64,000 nucleotides of DNA, from contig NZ_JACSQF010000016.1 of the NCBI RefSeq assembly GCF_014836755.1, positions 1 to 64,000 on the forward strand, written 5' to 3'. A model generated the notes under the pieces. The model was not told the DNA's origin, did not search any database, and saw only the letters and a program-made list of their open reading frames with translations. The stretch's first letter is position 1. Every line of letters starts with the position of its first letter. Source of the DNA: Oerskovia merdavium. Lineage in GTDB: Bacteria; Actinomycetota; Actinomycetes; Actinomycetales; Cellulomonadaceae. This document shows, in pieces, positions 18,540 to 26,854 of this stretch. The translations under genes were made by a program, and so were the position numbers.

Positions 18540-19588
18540 CCCTCCACCCGTTGATCCCCCTGTGGGCGTGGGCCGTGGTGTTCGTGCCGCTGCTCGGGCT
18601 CGCCGTGTGGCAGCTCGTGGCCGCGCTGCGAGGCTCGTCGCGGGGCTCCGTCGGCAGGCAGGGCCCGCCCGCGGGCCCGCGGGGCGCGTGGGCGCGACGC
18701 ACCGCGCTCGTCGCCGTCCTCGCCGTGATCGGCCTCGGGCCCTCGGTCCCCGTGACGGACCGGGACACGTCGGTCGCGAACGTCGACCTGTTCTTCGTGG
18801 TCGACCGCACGGGCTCCATGGCCGCCGAGGACTTCGACGGCACGAACGAGCGCCTCGTGGGCGTGCGCCACGACATCGCGAGCCTCACGGCCGACATCCC
18901 GGGCGCCCGCTACTCGATCATCTCGTTCGACTCGCAGGCCAGCCGCCAGCTCCCGCTCACGACCGACGCGCGCGCCATCACGTCCTGGGCCGACACGTTC
19001 AAGCGCGAGATCACGCTCTACTCCAAGGGGTCGCTCACCGACCGACCGCTCGACGAGCTGCGCGACGCACTCCAGGGAGCCGCGGCCGAGCGCCCGTCGA
19101 ACATGCGGCTCGTGTTCTTCCTGTCCGACGGCGAGCAGACCGCGGACGGCGAGCCCCGCTCGTTCGAGGACCTCGCACCGCTCGTCGACGGCGGCGCGGT
19201 GCTGGGCTACGGCACCGCGGAGGGCGGGCTCATGAAGGAGTACATGCCGGGCGAGGACCCGGCCGCGGCCGAGTACATCGAGGACCCGTCGCAGGCCACG
19301 ATCGACGAGTCCGAGGTGCCCGACGCCCTGTCGGTCGTCGACGAGGAGAACCTGCGCGCGATCGCCGACCAGCTGGGGGTCCCGTACGTGCACCGAGAGA
19401 CCACGAGCCCGACGGCGGAGCTCGTCGCGGGCGTCGACCCGCAGCAGGTCGCGGCCGACGGCAGGCGCCTCGTCACGGCCTACCGCCCGATCGTGTGGCC
19501 CTTCGCGCTCCTCGCGGCCGGCCTCCTGGGGATCGAGGCGTGGTTCGCGGGGCGGTCCGCGGCCCGCCGGGTAGGGGTGCGCGCATGA
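18536..19588 (+). CDS. Second membrane-anchored vWA domain protein (BatB-like)
   Basis: This 350-residue protein has N-terminal spans (about 8-30 and 55-70), a vWA domain and a C-terminal span (about 320-342). The metal site reads Asp90-Arg-Thr92-Gly-Ser94, so the first serine of the canonical DxSxS is threonine; Thr can still coordinate the metal. It is coupled to the previous gene by a 4-base ATGA overlap. Together the two vWA proteins probably form a heteromeric membrane complex controlled by the MoxR ATPase. Confidence 0.85.
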   Translation: MTLHPLIPLWAWAVVFVPLLGLAVWQLVAALRGSSRGSVGRQGPPAGPRGAWARRTALVAVLAVIGLGPSVPVTDRDTSVANVDLFFVVDRTGSMAAEDFDGTNERLVGVRHDIASLTADIPGARYSIISFDSQASRQLPLTTDARAITSWADTFKREITLYSKGSLTDRPLDELRDALQGAAAERPSNMRLVFFLSDGEQTADGEPRSFEDLAPLVDGGAVLGYGTAEGGLMKEYMPGEDPAAAEYIEDPSQATIDESEVPDALSVVDEENLRAIADQLGVPYVHRETTSPTAELVAGVDPQQVAADGRRLVTAYRPIVWPFALLAAGLLGIEAWFAGRSAARRVGVRA

Positions 19589-20712
19589 GCGACGACGGCA
19601 TGCCCCCGCAGCAGCCCCCGTGGGGCAGTGCGAACGGGTCGGGTGGGCCCTCCGGTTCCCCGGCCACCGGAGGCCCGCCCCCGCAGCCGGCTCCGTCGTG
19701 GGGCGGGCCGTCGACGGTCCGCCCCGGCGCGCCGTACCCGCAGCCGCCTCGCGCGCAGCGGCCCGGCCTGCGCTCCCCCCGGGCCGCGGCGCTGCGCTCG
19801 AGGCGGCTGCGCCGTCGGGCACTGCTGCTCCTCCTGCCGATCCCGCTCCTGGTCGCCGCGATCGTGCTCGGCGTCAAGCTCGCGTTCCTGCCCGTGATCG
19901 CCTCGATGGGTTCCGACGACTACGACGCGGGCGACTACTCGGGCGCCGCCGACCTGTTCGACGTCCAGAAGACCATGAACGTCGTCGACCCGTGGAAGGC
20001 CTGGTTCAACACCGGGACCGCGCGGCACAGCAGCGGCGACGACTACACCGCGATCAACGACCTCCACCGGGCCTACGACCTCGCCGAGGGCGAGGAACCG
20101 ATGGTCCGCTGCCGGATCCAGATCAACCTGTCGATCTCCTACGAGACCTCCGGGGACTACGAGAAGATCACCGCGGACGACTACATGGCGCAGAAGAAGG
20201 CGCTCGAGGAGGCGCTCGCCTCCCGTGCTGCGGGCGAGGACTACGACGCGACCGTGATCGACCCCTACGGCGACGGCAACGAGCTCACGCCCGAGCAGGT
20301 CCAGGACGACGCCACGACCTGGTACTCGTTCGCCGAGCGCTCGTTCGCGACGGCCGAGCAGGTGCGCGGCTGGCCCGGGTGCGAGGACCAGTCGGAGCAG
20401 GAGAAGGAGCAGAACGAGCAGTCGGTCCAGCGTCTGCAGGACAAGCAGCAGCAGGCCCAGGACGCGCAGCCGCAGGAGCCCCAGGACCCGCAGGAGGGCG
20501 ACGAGCAGGAGCAGGAGCAGCCCGAGCCCGACCAGACCGAGGAGGAGCGGGCCGAGGCCGAGCGGCAGGAGAAGCTCCAGGAGCAGAACTCCGAGGCCAG
20601 GGACGACGAGGACCAGAGCCAGCAGGAGTACCAGAACTACTACGGGGGCGACGAGCCCGCGGGGGGCACGGGCGAGGAGCAGGGCGGCGGAGGCTCGAGC
20701 AAGAACTGGTGA
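19585..20712 (+). CDS. Membrane protein with TPR-like region and Gln/Glu-rich tail (BatC-like position)
   Basis: This 375-residue protein has a Pro/Gly-rich N-terminus, one span (about 80-102), a helical region with TPR-like spacing (YDAGDYSGAADLFD, AWFNTGTARHSSGDDYTAINDLHRAY), and a C-terminal 110 residues dominated by Gln and Glu that may form a coiled coil. In Bat operons a TPR protein (BatC) follows the vWA genes, which fits here. It is coupled to the vWA gene by an ATGA overlap and ends the operon. Confidence 0.7.
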   Translation: MSDDGMPPQQPPWGSANGSGGPSGSPATGGPPPQPAPSWGGPSTVRPGAPYPQPPRAQRPGLRSPRAAALRSRRLRRRALLLLLPIPLLVAAIVLGVKLAFLPVIASMGSDDYDAGDYSGAADLFDVQKTMNVVDPWKAWFNTGTARHSSGDDYTAINDLHRAYDLAEGEEPMVRCRIQINLSISYETSGDYEKITADDYMAQKKALEEALASRAAGEDYDATVIDPYGDGNELTPEQVQDDATTWYSFAERSFATAEQVRGWPGCEDQSEQEKEQNEQSVQRLQDKQQQAQDAQPQEPQDPQEGDEQEQEQPEPDQTEEERAEAERQEKLQEQNSEARDDEDQSQQEYQNYYGGDEPAGGTGEEQGGGGSSKNW

Positions 20713-20736
20713 GCGATGGTCGGTTCGGTCCGGCCC

Positions 20737-21222
20737 TCAGTCGTCCAGGCCGTCGACCAGCAACGTCCGGGGGCCAGGACCCTCCTCGGCCAGCACGTCG
20801 TGCGGGTTGGCCAGGACGCACTTGCGCAGCGACAGGCAGCCGCACCCGATGCAGTCCGTGAGGTGGTCGCGCAGGCGCACGAGCTGCTCGATCCGCGCGT
20901 CGAGGTCCGCGTGCCACATGCGCGAGAGGCGGCGCCAGTCCTTGGCGGTCGGGGTGCGGTTCTGCGGGAGGGTCGCGAGGGCCTCGCGGACCAGCGCGAG
21001 CGGGATCCCGACGCGTTGGGAGACCTTGATGAACGAGACCCGGCGCAGCGTCTCGCGCGGGTAGCGCCGCTGGTTGCCGGGGGTGCGGCGCGCCGTGAGC
21101 AGGCCCTCGCGCTCGTAGAAGTGCAGCGCCGAGACCGTGACGCCGCTGCGGCGCGCGAGCTCGCCGACCGTGAGCTCGTCGTCGGGGTGGGGCCCCTCGT
21201 CAGGCATGATTGCTCCAGGCAT
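20737..21222 (-). CDS. soxR: Redox-sensitive MerR-family regulator SoxR
   Basis: This 161-residue regulator has a MerR winged helix (about 15-80, VGELARRSGVTVSALHFYEREGL) and the SoxR [2Fe-2S] motif CIGCGCLSLRKC near residue 130. In actinobacteria SoxR responds mainly to redox-active compounds and induces a small set of pumps and oxidoreductases. ATG 21222 has GGAG about 7 nt upstream. It is divergent from an MFS transporter, with a SoxR-type operator between them. Confidence 0.93.
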   Translation of the reverse strand: MPGAIMPDEGPHPDDELTVGELARRSGVTVSALHFYEREGLLTARRTPGNQRRYPRETLRRVSFIKVSQRVGIPLALVREALATLPQNRTPTAKDWRRLSRMWHADLDARIEQLVRLRDHLTDCIGCGCLSLRKCVLANPHDVLAEEGPGPRTLLVDGLDD

Positions 21223-21255
21223 TCGTCACTCCGGCCATCGACGGGTCGAATGCAC

Positions 21256-21287
21256 TTGACCTCGACAATGGTTGAGGTTCGAGACTA
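21256..21287 (+). promoter_or_regulatory. MerR-type promoter with SoxR operator
   Basis: TTGACC (21256-21261) and AGACTA (21282-21287) are separated by 20 bp, the overlong spacer of MerR-family promoters. Inside lies a 20-bp near-palindrome at 21259-21278, ACCTCGAC-AATG-GTTGAGGT, with one mismatch and the CCTC/GAGG ends of SoxR boxes. It faces the MFS gene at 21360. Confidence 0.8.
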
Positions 21288-21359
21288 GTCGAAGCGCTCG
21301 ACCGAGCGCACCCGTCGCGCGACGCCCCACCAGGCCGGCGCCCACCCCTGCGAGGAATC

Positions 21360-22919
21360 ATGGAACCACCACGCCCATCGGCGCCCGAGGCAGACGTCGC
21401 CGAGGCGATCGCCGACTCCCCTGCCTTCGGTTCCCCCTCGACGGCCGCGTCGACCGCCGCGCCGGCGACCGCGCCGGCGACCGGTTCGGTGGACCACCCC
21501 CTCGCCGACGCGCCGAGCGTCGGCACGACCGGCGCGACCGGCACCACAGGCACCACCGACACCGCTTCCCGGAGCGGCGGCCTGTCCCCCGCGACCCAGC
21601 GCACGGTCATGATCGGCATGGTCGCCCTGGTGCTGCTCGGGGCGTTCGAGGCCCTGGCCGTCGCGACCGCGATGCCGACCGTCGCGCAGGCGCTCGACGG
21701 CTTGACGCTCTACGCCGTCGCGTTCGCGGGGTCGATCGCCGCGAGCGTCGTCGGGATGGTCGCCGCCGGTCGGTGGTGCGACAGGTTCGGACCGAGCCCG
21801 TCGCTGTGGGCCGGGGTCGGCCTGTTCCTCGCCGGCCTGGTCGTCGCGGGGCTCGCCCCGACCATGGAGGTCTTCGTCGCCGGGCGCGTGGTGCAGGGGC
21901 TGGGCACCGGGATGTACATCGTCGCGCTGTACGTGCTCGTCGCCCGGGTGTTCCCCGAGGACCGTCGCCCGTCCGTGTTCGCGGCCTTCGCCGCCGCGTG
22001 GGTCGTGCCCTCGATCGTCGGCCCGGCGGTCGCGGGGCTCGTCGTCGAGCACGTCGGGTGGCGCTGGGTCTTCCTCGCGGTGCCGTTCCTCGCGGTCCCG
22101 GCCGTGCTCATGATGCGCCCCGGCCTGCGCGCCGTCGTGCAGGACCGCCGCGCGAGCGACACCCCGGACCCTGCGGGGAACGCCGCGCTCTGGTGGGCCG
22201 TGGCCGCTGCCGTGGGCATCGGTCTCCTGCACTTCGCGGGCCAGCAGGACGGCGTGCTGCTGTACGCGGCGCTCGTGGTCGCGCTCGCCCTGGTCGTGGT
22301 GAGCGTGCCGCACCTGCTCCCGCGGGGCACGGTGCGTGCGGCGCGCGGGCTGCCCTCGGTGATCGCGATCCGCGGCCTGGTCGCGGCGGCCTTCACGGGC
22401 ACCGAGGTCCTGCTGCCGCTGCTCCTCTCGCACGAGCGCGGCCTGTCCCCCGCACAGGCGGGCGGCGTCCTGACGTTCGGCGCGATCGGCTGGTCCGTCG
22501 GCGCGTGGCTGCGTGGCAAGGCCCACTGGGGGTGGCCGCACTCGCGCTTCATCCTGATCGGGTCGTTCCTCATCGCGGGCGGGATCGCGGGCACCGCGCT
22601 CCTCGCGTGGCCCTCGGTGCCCCCGATCCTCGGCATGCTCGCGTGGACCGTCGCGGGCCTGGGCATGGGCATGGTCCACCCGACGCTCTCGGTGCTCACG
22701 CTCGCCCTGTCGCCCGAGGACCAGCAGGGTGCGAACAGCTCGGCGCTCCAGGTCTCGGACGCACTGTCCGCGGCGATCGCGCTGGCCGTGACCGGGTCGA
22801 TGCTCTGGGCCCTGCACGACGCGTTCGGCCTTCTGGCCTACGTCATCTGCTTCGGGGTGACGGTCGTGATCGCGCTGCTCGCGGCGTTCGTCGCGCCGAG
22901 GACGCGGGTCCAGGCCTGA
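21360..22919 (+). CDS. MFS transporter, predicted SoxR target
   Basis: This 519-residue protein has about 14 hydrophobic spans and MFS motif A in GRWCDRFGP, as in drug-proton antiporters. The N-terminal 80 residues are Ala/Thr/Gly-rich and hydrophilic, which is long for the family. The SoxR operator directly upstream suggests it exports a redox-active or toxic compound. ATG 21360 follows GAGGA at a short spacing. It converges with cbiX at 22991. Confidence 0.85.
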   Translation: MEPPRPSAPEADVAEAIADSPAFGSPSTAASTAAPATAPATGSVDHPLADAPSVGTTGATGTTGTTDTASRSGGLSPATQRTVMIGMVALVLLGAFEALAVATAMPTVAQALDGLTLYAVAFAGSIAASVVGMVAAGRWCDRFGPSPSLWAGVGLFLAGLVVAGLAPTMEVFVAGRVVQGLGTGMYIVALYVLVARVFPEDRRPSVFAAFAAAWVVPSIVGPAVAGLVVEHVGWRWVFLAVPFLAVPAVLMMRPGLRAVVQDRRASDTPDPAGNAALWWAVAAAVGIGLLHFAGQQDGVLLYAALVVALALVVVSVPHLLPRGTVRAARGLPSVIAIRGLVAAAFTGTEVLLPLLLSHERGLSPAQAGGVLTFGAIGWSVGAWLRGKAHWGWPHSRFILIGSFLIAGGIAGTALLAWPSVPPILGMLAWTVAGLGMGMVHPTLSVLTLALSPEDQQGANSSALQVSDALSAAIALAVTGSMLWALHDAFGLLAYVICFGVTVVIALLAAFVAPRTRVQA

Positions 22920-22990
22920 GCCGTGGCGCCGCCCGGGCTCGGCCCGTACGGCGCCCGCGTCGCACCTGAGCGGTTGCGCGCAGCCGTGGC

Positions 22991-23890
22991 CTAGCGACCA
23001 GGCAGCGCCGCGACGCCCTCGGCGTAGCGGTCGAGAACGATCGCCGTGAGCCGGGCGTCGGGGGCCAGCGGCGCGGTGACGACGTCCGCGCCGGCCTCGA
23101 GCAGGCGGTCGTGGAAGAAGCCGGGGGCCAGCAGGTAGGCGGCGATGACCAGGCGGGGGGCGGGCTCGCCCTCGCTGCCCGACGGCGCCGCACCGGCCGC
23201 GTCGGCACCTCCACCCGGGGCCGTGGCCGGCTCGCCCGGGACCACGGCGGCGGCGAGCGCCTCGCGCGCCGCCTCGACCGCGTCCCGCACCGACGGGGTG
23301 GCCATGGCGCCGAACCCGACCGTGACCGGTCCGTCGTGGTGCGCACGCAGGTGCTCGGCGACGGCCTCGACGTCGCGCGCCGCCCCCGACCTGCTCGATC
23401 CGGCGGCGGCGAGGACGACCGCGTCGTGCGGCCGGACCCCCGCCGCGACGAGGCGGTCCGCGAGGATCTCGGCGAGCCGGGGGTCGGGTCCCAGCGCGCG
23501 GGCAGCCGTCGCTGCGCCGTGCTCCGGCCCGCGCCCCTCGTGCTCGGGCGAGACGGCCTCGGTGATGTCGACGTTCACGTGGAAGCCCGTGGAGAGCAGC
23601 AGGGGGACGACCACGGCCTGGCCACCCGCCCCCTCGCCCGGGGCGCACGGTGCGACCGCGTGCGTGACGACGTCGGCCACCTCGGGCTGCTGGACGTCGA
23701 CGAACGCCTCACGGACGTCCAGGTCGGGGCGCGTCGCCCGGACGTCGTCGAGCAGTGCGCGGATCGCCGCCTGGCCCGCGGTGTCGTTGGTCCCGTGCGA
23801 GCACCCGACGAGCACGGGCGCACCCGTGCCGCCCGACGACGAGGCTCCCTCCGTCGCGCCCGAAGGGAATCCCAGGATCTCCGTGCTCAT
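22991..23890 (-). CDS. Sirohydrochlorin chelatase (CbiX-type)
   Basis: This 299-residue protein belongs to the CbiX/SirB chelatases: it starts the core with LVGCSHGTND (His32) and has a second half-domain with FGAMATPSV and LAPGFFHDRL. In this operon it should insert iron into sirohydrochlorin to make siroheme for nitrite reductase. The insert at about 230-250 (GEPATAPGGGADAAGAAPSG) is low complexity. ATG 23890 overlaps the hemD-like stop by 4 bases. It is the last gene of the nirB operon. A small GGCGCCG/CGGCGCC hairpin lies after its stop, shared with the convergent MFS gene. Confidence 0.87.
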   Translation of the reverse strand: MSTEILGFPSGATEGASSSGGTGAPVLVGCSHGTNDTAGQAAIRALLDDVRATRPDLDVREAFVDVQQPEVADVVTHAVAPCAPGEGAGGQAVVVPLLLSTGFHVNVDITEAVSPEHEGRGPEHGAATAARALGPDPRLAEILADRLVAAGVRPHDAVVLAAAGSSRSGAARDVEAVAEHLRAHHDGPVTVGFGAMATPSVRDAVEAAREALAAAVVPGEPATAPGGGADAAGAAPSGSEGEPAPRLVIAAYLLAPGFFHDRLLEAGADVVTAPLAPDARLTAIVLDRYAEGVAALPGR

Positions 23891-25053
23891 GCCAGCTCCA
23901 GTCGATAGCCACGTTTGACGACGGTCTTGACGAGGGTGCGCTCGCCCACGGCCTCGCGCAGCCGGGCCACGGCGACCTCCGCGGCGTGGGGGTCGCGCGA
24001 GTCCCCCGGCAGGGCGGCGAGGACCTGGTCGCGGGTCACGATCTCCCCGGCCCGGGACGCGAGCAGGCGCAGGACCTCGAGCCCGCTGGGCGAGAGCGGG
24101 AGGACCCGGCCGTCGAGGACCGCGACGCGCGACCGGATCTGCAGGATGCCCGCGACGGTCACCAGGGCCAGGGTCTCGGCGTGCTCGTAGTGACCGACGA
24201 GCGTGCGGACCAGCGCGCCGAGGCGTCCGCGGTCCGGCTGGAGGGTCGGGATCCCGCGGTGCGCGAGGGGGCGGGCCGTGATGGGCCCGACGGCCGCGGC
24301 GATCATGGCGCCGCTCGCGAAGCGCGCGACGACCGCGTCGCCGACGCCCTCCGACTCCGCCACCGTGAGCCACGCCTCGGCGCCCGGGGCCGAGGTGAAG
24401 ACGACCGCGTCGATCTCGCCGCCCGCGGCGGCGTGGACGGACGCCCGGAGCGCCGCCTCGTCGGGCGGCGGGCCCCAGCGGTAGACGATGAGGCTCGCGA
24501 CGTCGGCTCCTGCCTGCGCGAAGACCGTGTCGAGGCCGTCTGCCCCCGCTCCGTGGTGCTGGACCGCGATGCGCAGCCCGTCGACCCCCTCGCCGAGCAG
24601 GACGTCGGCGATCTCGCCCGACGTCTCCGACTCCGCGACCCAGTCGGCCTGGAGCCCGGCGGCCTGGATGGCACCGCGGGCCTTGGGTCCGCGGGCGACC
24701 AGGCGGACCCCGCCCATGACGGCCAGGAGCTCGTCGGCCAGCCCGTGGGCGTCGGCCGCCTCGATCCAGCCGCGGAACCCGATGCCCGTGGTGACGACCA
24801 CGACGTCCGGCGGGCGGGCGATCAGGTCGCGCGTGCCCGCCAGGAGGGCCTCGTCGTCCTCGTTGGGCACCATGCTCAGGGCGGGCGCGTGACGTACCTC
24901 GGCCCCCCGACGGATCAGCGCGGCGGCGAGCTCGCCCGAGCGGCGGTCGGCCGTGACGAGGACCGTGCAGCCGGCCATGACCTGACCGAGCGCGGGACGC
25001 TGCGGTGCGGTGGCGGGGACGGGAGCCTCCTGCCCCGGGGCGGGAGCCGTCAC
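23887..25053 (-). CDS. Uroporphyrinogen-III synthase fused to an OmpR/PhoB-type winged helix
   Basis: This 388-residue protein has a HemD domain (about 25-275, with the VVVVTTGIGFRGW motif) and a C-terminal DNA-binding winged helix (about 295-386, LSPSGLEVLRLLASRAGEIVTRDQVL and VAVARLREAVG). No receiver domain is present. The same fusion is known in actinobacteria next to nitrite reductase genes (Mycobacterium Rv0260c). It may supply uroporphyrinogen III for siroheme and also regulate; whether both activities exist is unknown. The GTG start overlaps the upstream gene's stop as GTGA. Confidence 0.88.
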   Translation of the reverse strand: MTAPAPGQEAPVPATAPQRPALGQVMAGCTVLVTADRRSGELAAALIRRGAEVRHAPALSMVPNEDDEALLAGTRDLIARPPDVVVVTTGIGFRGWIEAADAHGLADELLAVMGGVRLVARGPKARGAIQAAGLQADWVAESETSGEIADVLLGEGVDGLRIAVQHHGAGADGLDTVFAQAGADVASLIVYRWGPPPDEAALRASVHAAAGGEIDAVVFTSAPGAEAWLTVAESEGVGDAVVARFASGAMIAAAVGPITARPLAHRGIPTLQPDRGRLGALVRTLVGHYEHAETLALVTVAGILQIRSRVAVLDGRVLPLSPSGLEVLRLLASRAGEIVTRDQVLAALPGDSRDPHAAEVAVARLREAVGERTLVKTVVKRGYRLELA

Positions 25054-26342
25054 GGGGCCCGCTCCGGGACGAGGGCCGGAGCCAGCAGGCCCTCGGCCGC
25101 GACGTCGCCCACCACCACGACCGCCGGGGCGCGGACGCCGACCTGGGCGGCGCGCTCGACGAGCGTCCCGAGCGTGGCGCGCGTGACCCGCTGGTGCTCC
25201 GTGGAACCCGACTCGACGACGGCGACGGGCGTGCCGACGTCGGCCCCGGCGGCGACCGCCTGGTCCGTGATCTCGCTCAGCATCGACACTCCCATCAGGA
25301 TCACCAGGGTAGCCGTGCGATCACGGACCGCGGCGAGGGCGCCCACGTCCAGCCCGTCGTGGCCGTTGACCACGTGGAACGCGCCGACGGTCCCGCGGTG
25401 GGTGAGCGGGATGCCCGCGAGCGCCGGGACGGACAGGGCGCTGCTCACTCCGGGGACCACCTCGACCGCGACCCCCGCGGCCCGGCAGGCCAGGACCTCC
25501 TCGCCTCCGCGGCCGTAGACGAACGGGTCGCCGCCCTTGAGGCGCACGACGGTCCGGCCGCGCTGCGCCTGCTCGACGAGGATCGCGTTGATCTCGTGCT
25601 GCGGGACCGGGTGGTGGCCCGGGGTCTTGCCGACGTCGATGATCTCGACGCTCGCGGGCAGCTCGCCGAGGACCCCGACGGGCCCCAGCCGGTCGGTCAC
25701 GACCACGTCGGCCGTCGCGAGCGCGCGCCGGCCTCGGAGCGTGAGCAGGTCGGTCGCGCCGGGGCCGCCCCCGACGAGAGTCACCGACCCGGCGGCAGGT
25801 CCCCGTCGCGTCGCGGTCCGGTGGGCTCCCGACGGCTCGTCCGGACGGGGGCGGCGCAGGTCGACCCGGCCCTCGCGGAGCTGCTCGGCGAGGCGGTCAC
25901 GCACCGCTCCGGCGTGGTCCTCGTCGTCCGCGAGCACCGCGACCTGGACCCGTCCGCTGCGCGTCGTCGCCGGTGCGACGGCCGAGGCGGCGCCGGCCCG
26001 ACGGGCGCCACGCCCCGGGCTCCCGGGACCGGCCCCCGCGAGGCACCACACGCGCGCCGACTCGGCCCACGCCGTGACGTGCCGGTCCTCGACGTCGTCG
26101 CCCGTGGCGGCCACGACGAACCAGGCCCCGTCCAGGTCTGCGGCCTCGGCCGAGCCCACGCGCCAGGTCGCGTCGGGCGCACCGGTCAGGACGTCGGTCA
26201 TGTCCTCGCACAGCGCGGGGGCGACGACGCGGAGACGCGCTCCGTCGTCGACCAGCGCGCGGGCGCGACGCGCCGCGGCCGGTCCGCCACCCGCGACCAC
26301 GACCAGGCGTCCGCGCAGGTCTAGCCCCACGAGCGTGCTCAC
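25050..26342 (-). CDS. cobA: Siroheme synthase: uroporphyrinogen-III C-methyltransferase with N-terminal dehydrogenase-like domain
   Basis: This 430-residue protein has an N-terminal NAD-binding domain similar to precorrin-2 dehydrogenase (LVVVAGGGPAAARRARALV) and a C-terminal SUMT domain (about 185-425: VTLVGGGPGATDLLTL, VVRLKGGDPFVYGRGGEE, VPGVSSA). It should methylate uroporphyrinogen III to precorrin-2 and probably oxidise it to sirohydrochlorin, leaving iron insertion to CbiX. The GTG start at 26342 overlaps the nirD stop by 4 bases. A glycine/alanine-rich stretch between domains replaces part of the CysG dimerisation region. Confidence 0.88.
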   Translation of the reverse strand: MSTLVGLDLRGRLVVVAGGGPAAARRARALVDDGARLRVVAPALCEDMTDVLTGAPDATWRVGSAEAADLDGAWFVVAATGDDVEDRHVTAWAESARVWCLAGAGPGSPGRGARRAGAASAVAPATTRSGRVQVAVLADDEDHAGAVRDRLAEQLREGRVDLRRPRPDEPSGAHRTATRRGPAAGSVTLVGGGPGATDLLTLRGRRALATADVVVTDRLGPVGVLGELPASVEIIDVGKTPGHHPVPQHEINAILVEQAQRGRTVVRLKGGDPFVYGRGGEEVLACRAAGVAVEVVPGVSSALSVPALAGIPLTHRGTVGAFHVVNGHDGLDVGALAAVRDRTATLVILMGVSMLSEITDQAVAAGADVGTPVAVVESGSTEHQRVTRATLGTLVERAAQVGVRAPAVVVVGDVAAEGLLAPALVPERAP

Positions 26343-26854
26343 GGCGTCGGCCCGTCGGCCCGGGTCCGGCCCGCGGCCCCCCGAGCGCCGCCCACCTGGG
26401 CGGCCTCGTCGGCCGTCGCGACGACGTGTGCAGGACGAGCCACGTGCACGACGCCGCCCCGCACCTCGACGGGCCACGTCGCCAGGTCCGGGCCCGCCGC
26501 GAGCACCGGGAGGAACCCCACGGGGTCGAGGCACACCCCGGTCTCGAGCGCGAAGACCTGCTTGTACATCGGTGACGCGACGGTCGGGACTCCTGCACGC
26601 GTGCCCACGATCCCGCGCGACATGACGTTGGCCCCGCTGAACGGGTCGACCTGCTGGACCGCGAGCACGCGCCCGTCGGTCAGCCGGAAGAGCGCGACCT
26701 GCTGCCCGTCGACGAGCGCCGCGGCGCCTCGCTCGACCGCGAGGTCCGAGGCCCGGCACACGGCCTCCCAGACCGTGCCGGTGTCCGGGACGGTCCCCTC
26801 TCCCTGCTCGGGAAGACCTGCTGCGGCCTCGATCCCCATCGTGTTCGTGCTCAT
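26339..26854 (-). CDS. nirD: Nitrite reductase small subunit NirD
   Basis: This 171-residue protein has a Rieske-like NirD fold (VALFRLTDGRVLAVQQVDPFSGANVMSRGIVG, with QVFALETGVCLDPVGFLPV). Like other NirD proteins it lacks the Rieske cluster ligands. It partners NirB to reduce nitrite to ammonium in the cytoplasm. GGAGGT lies 7 nt before ATG 26854, which overlaps the nirB stop by 4 bases. The C-terminal 40 residues are an extension rich in Ala, Gly and Arg. Confidence 0.92.
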   Translation of the reverse strand: MSTNTMGIEAAAGLPEQGEGTVPDTGTVWEAVCRASDLAVERGAAALVDGQQVALFRLTDGRVLAVQQVDPFSGANVMSRGIVGTRAGVPTVASPMYKQVFALETGVCLDPVGFLPVLAAGPDLATWPVEVRGGVVHVARPAHVVATADEAAQVGGARGAAGRTRADGPTP

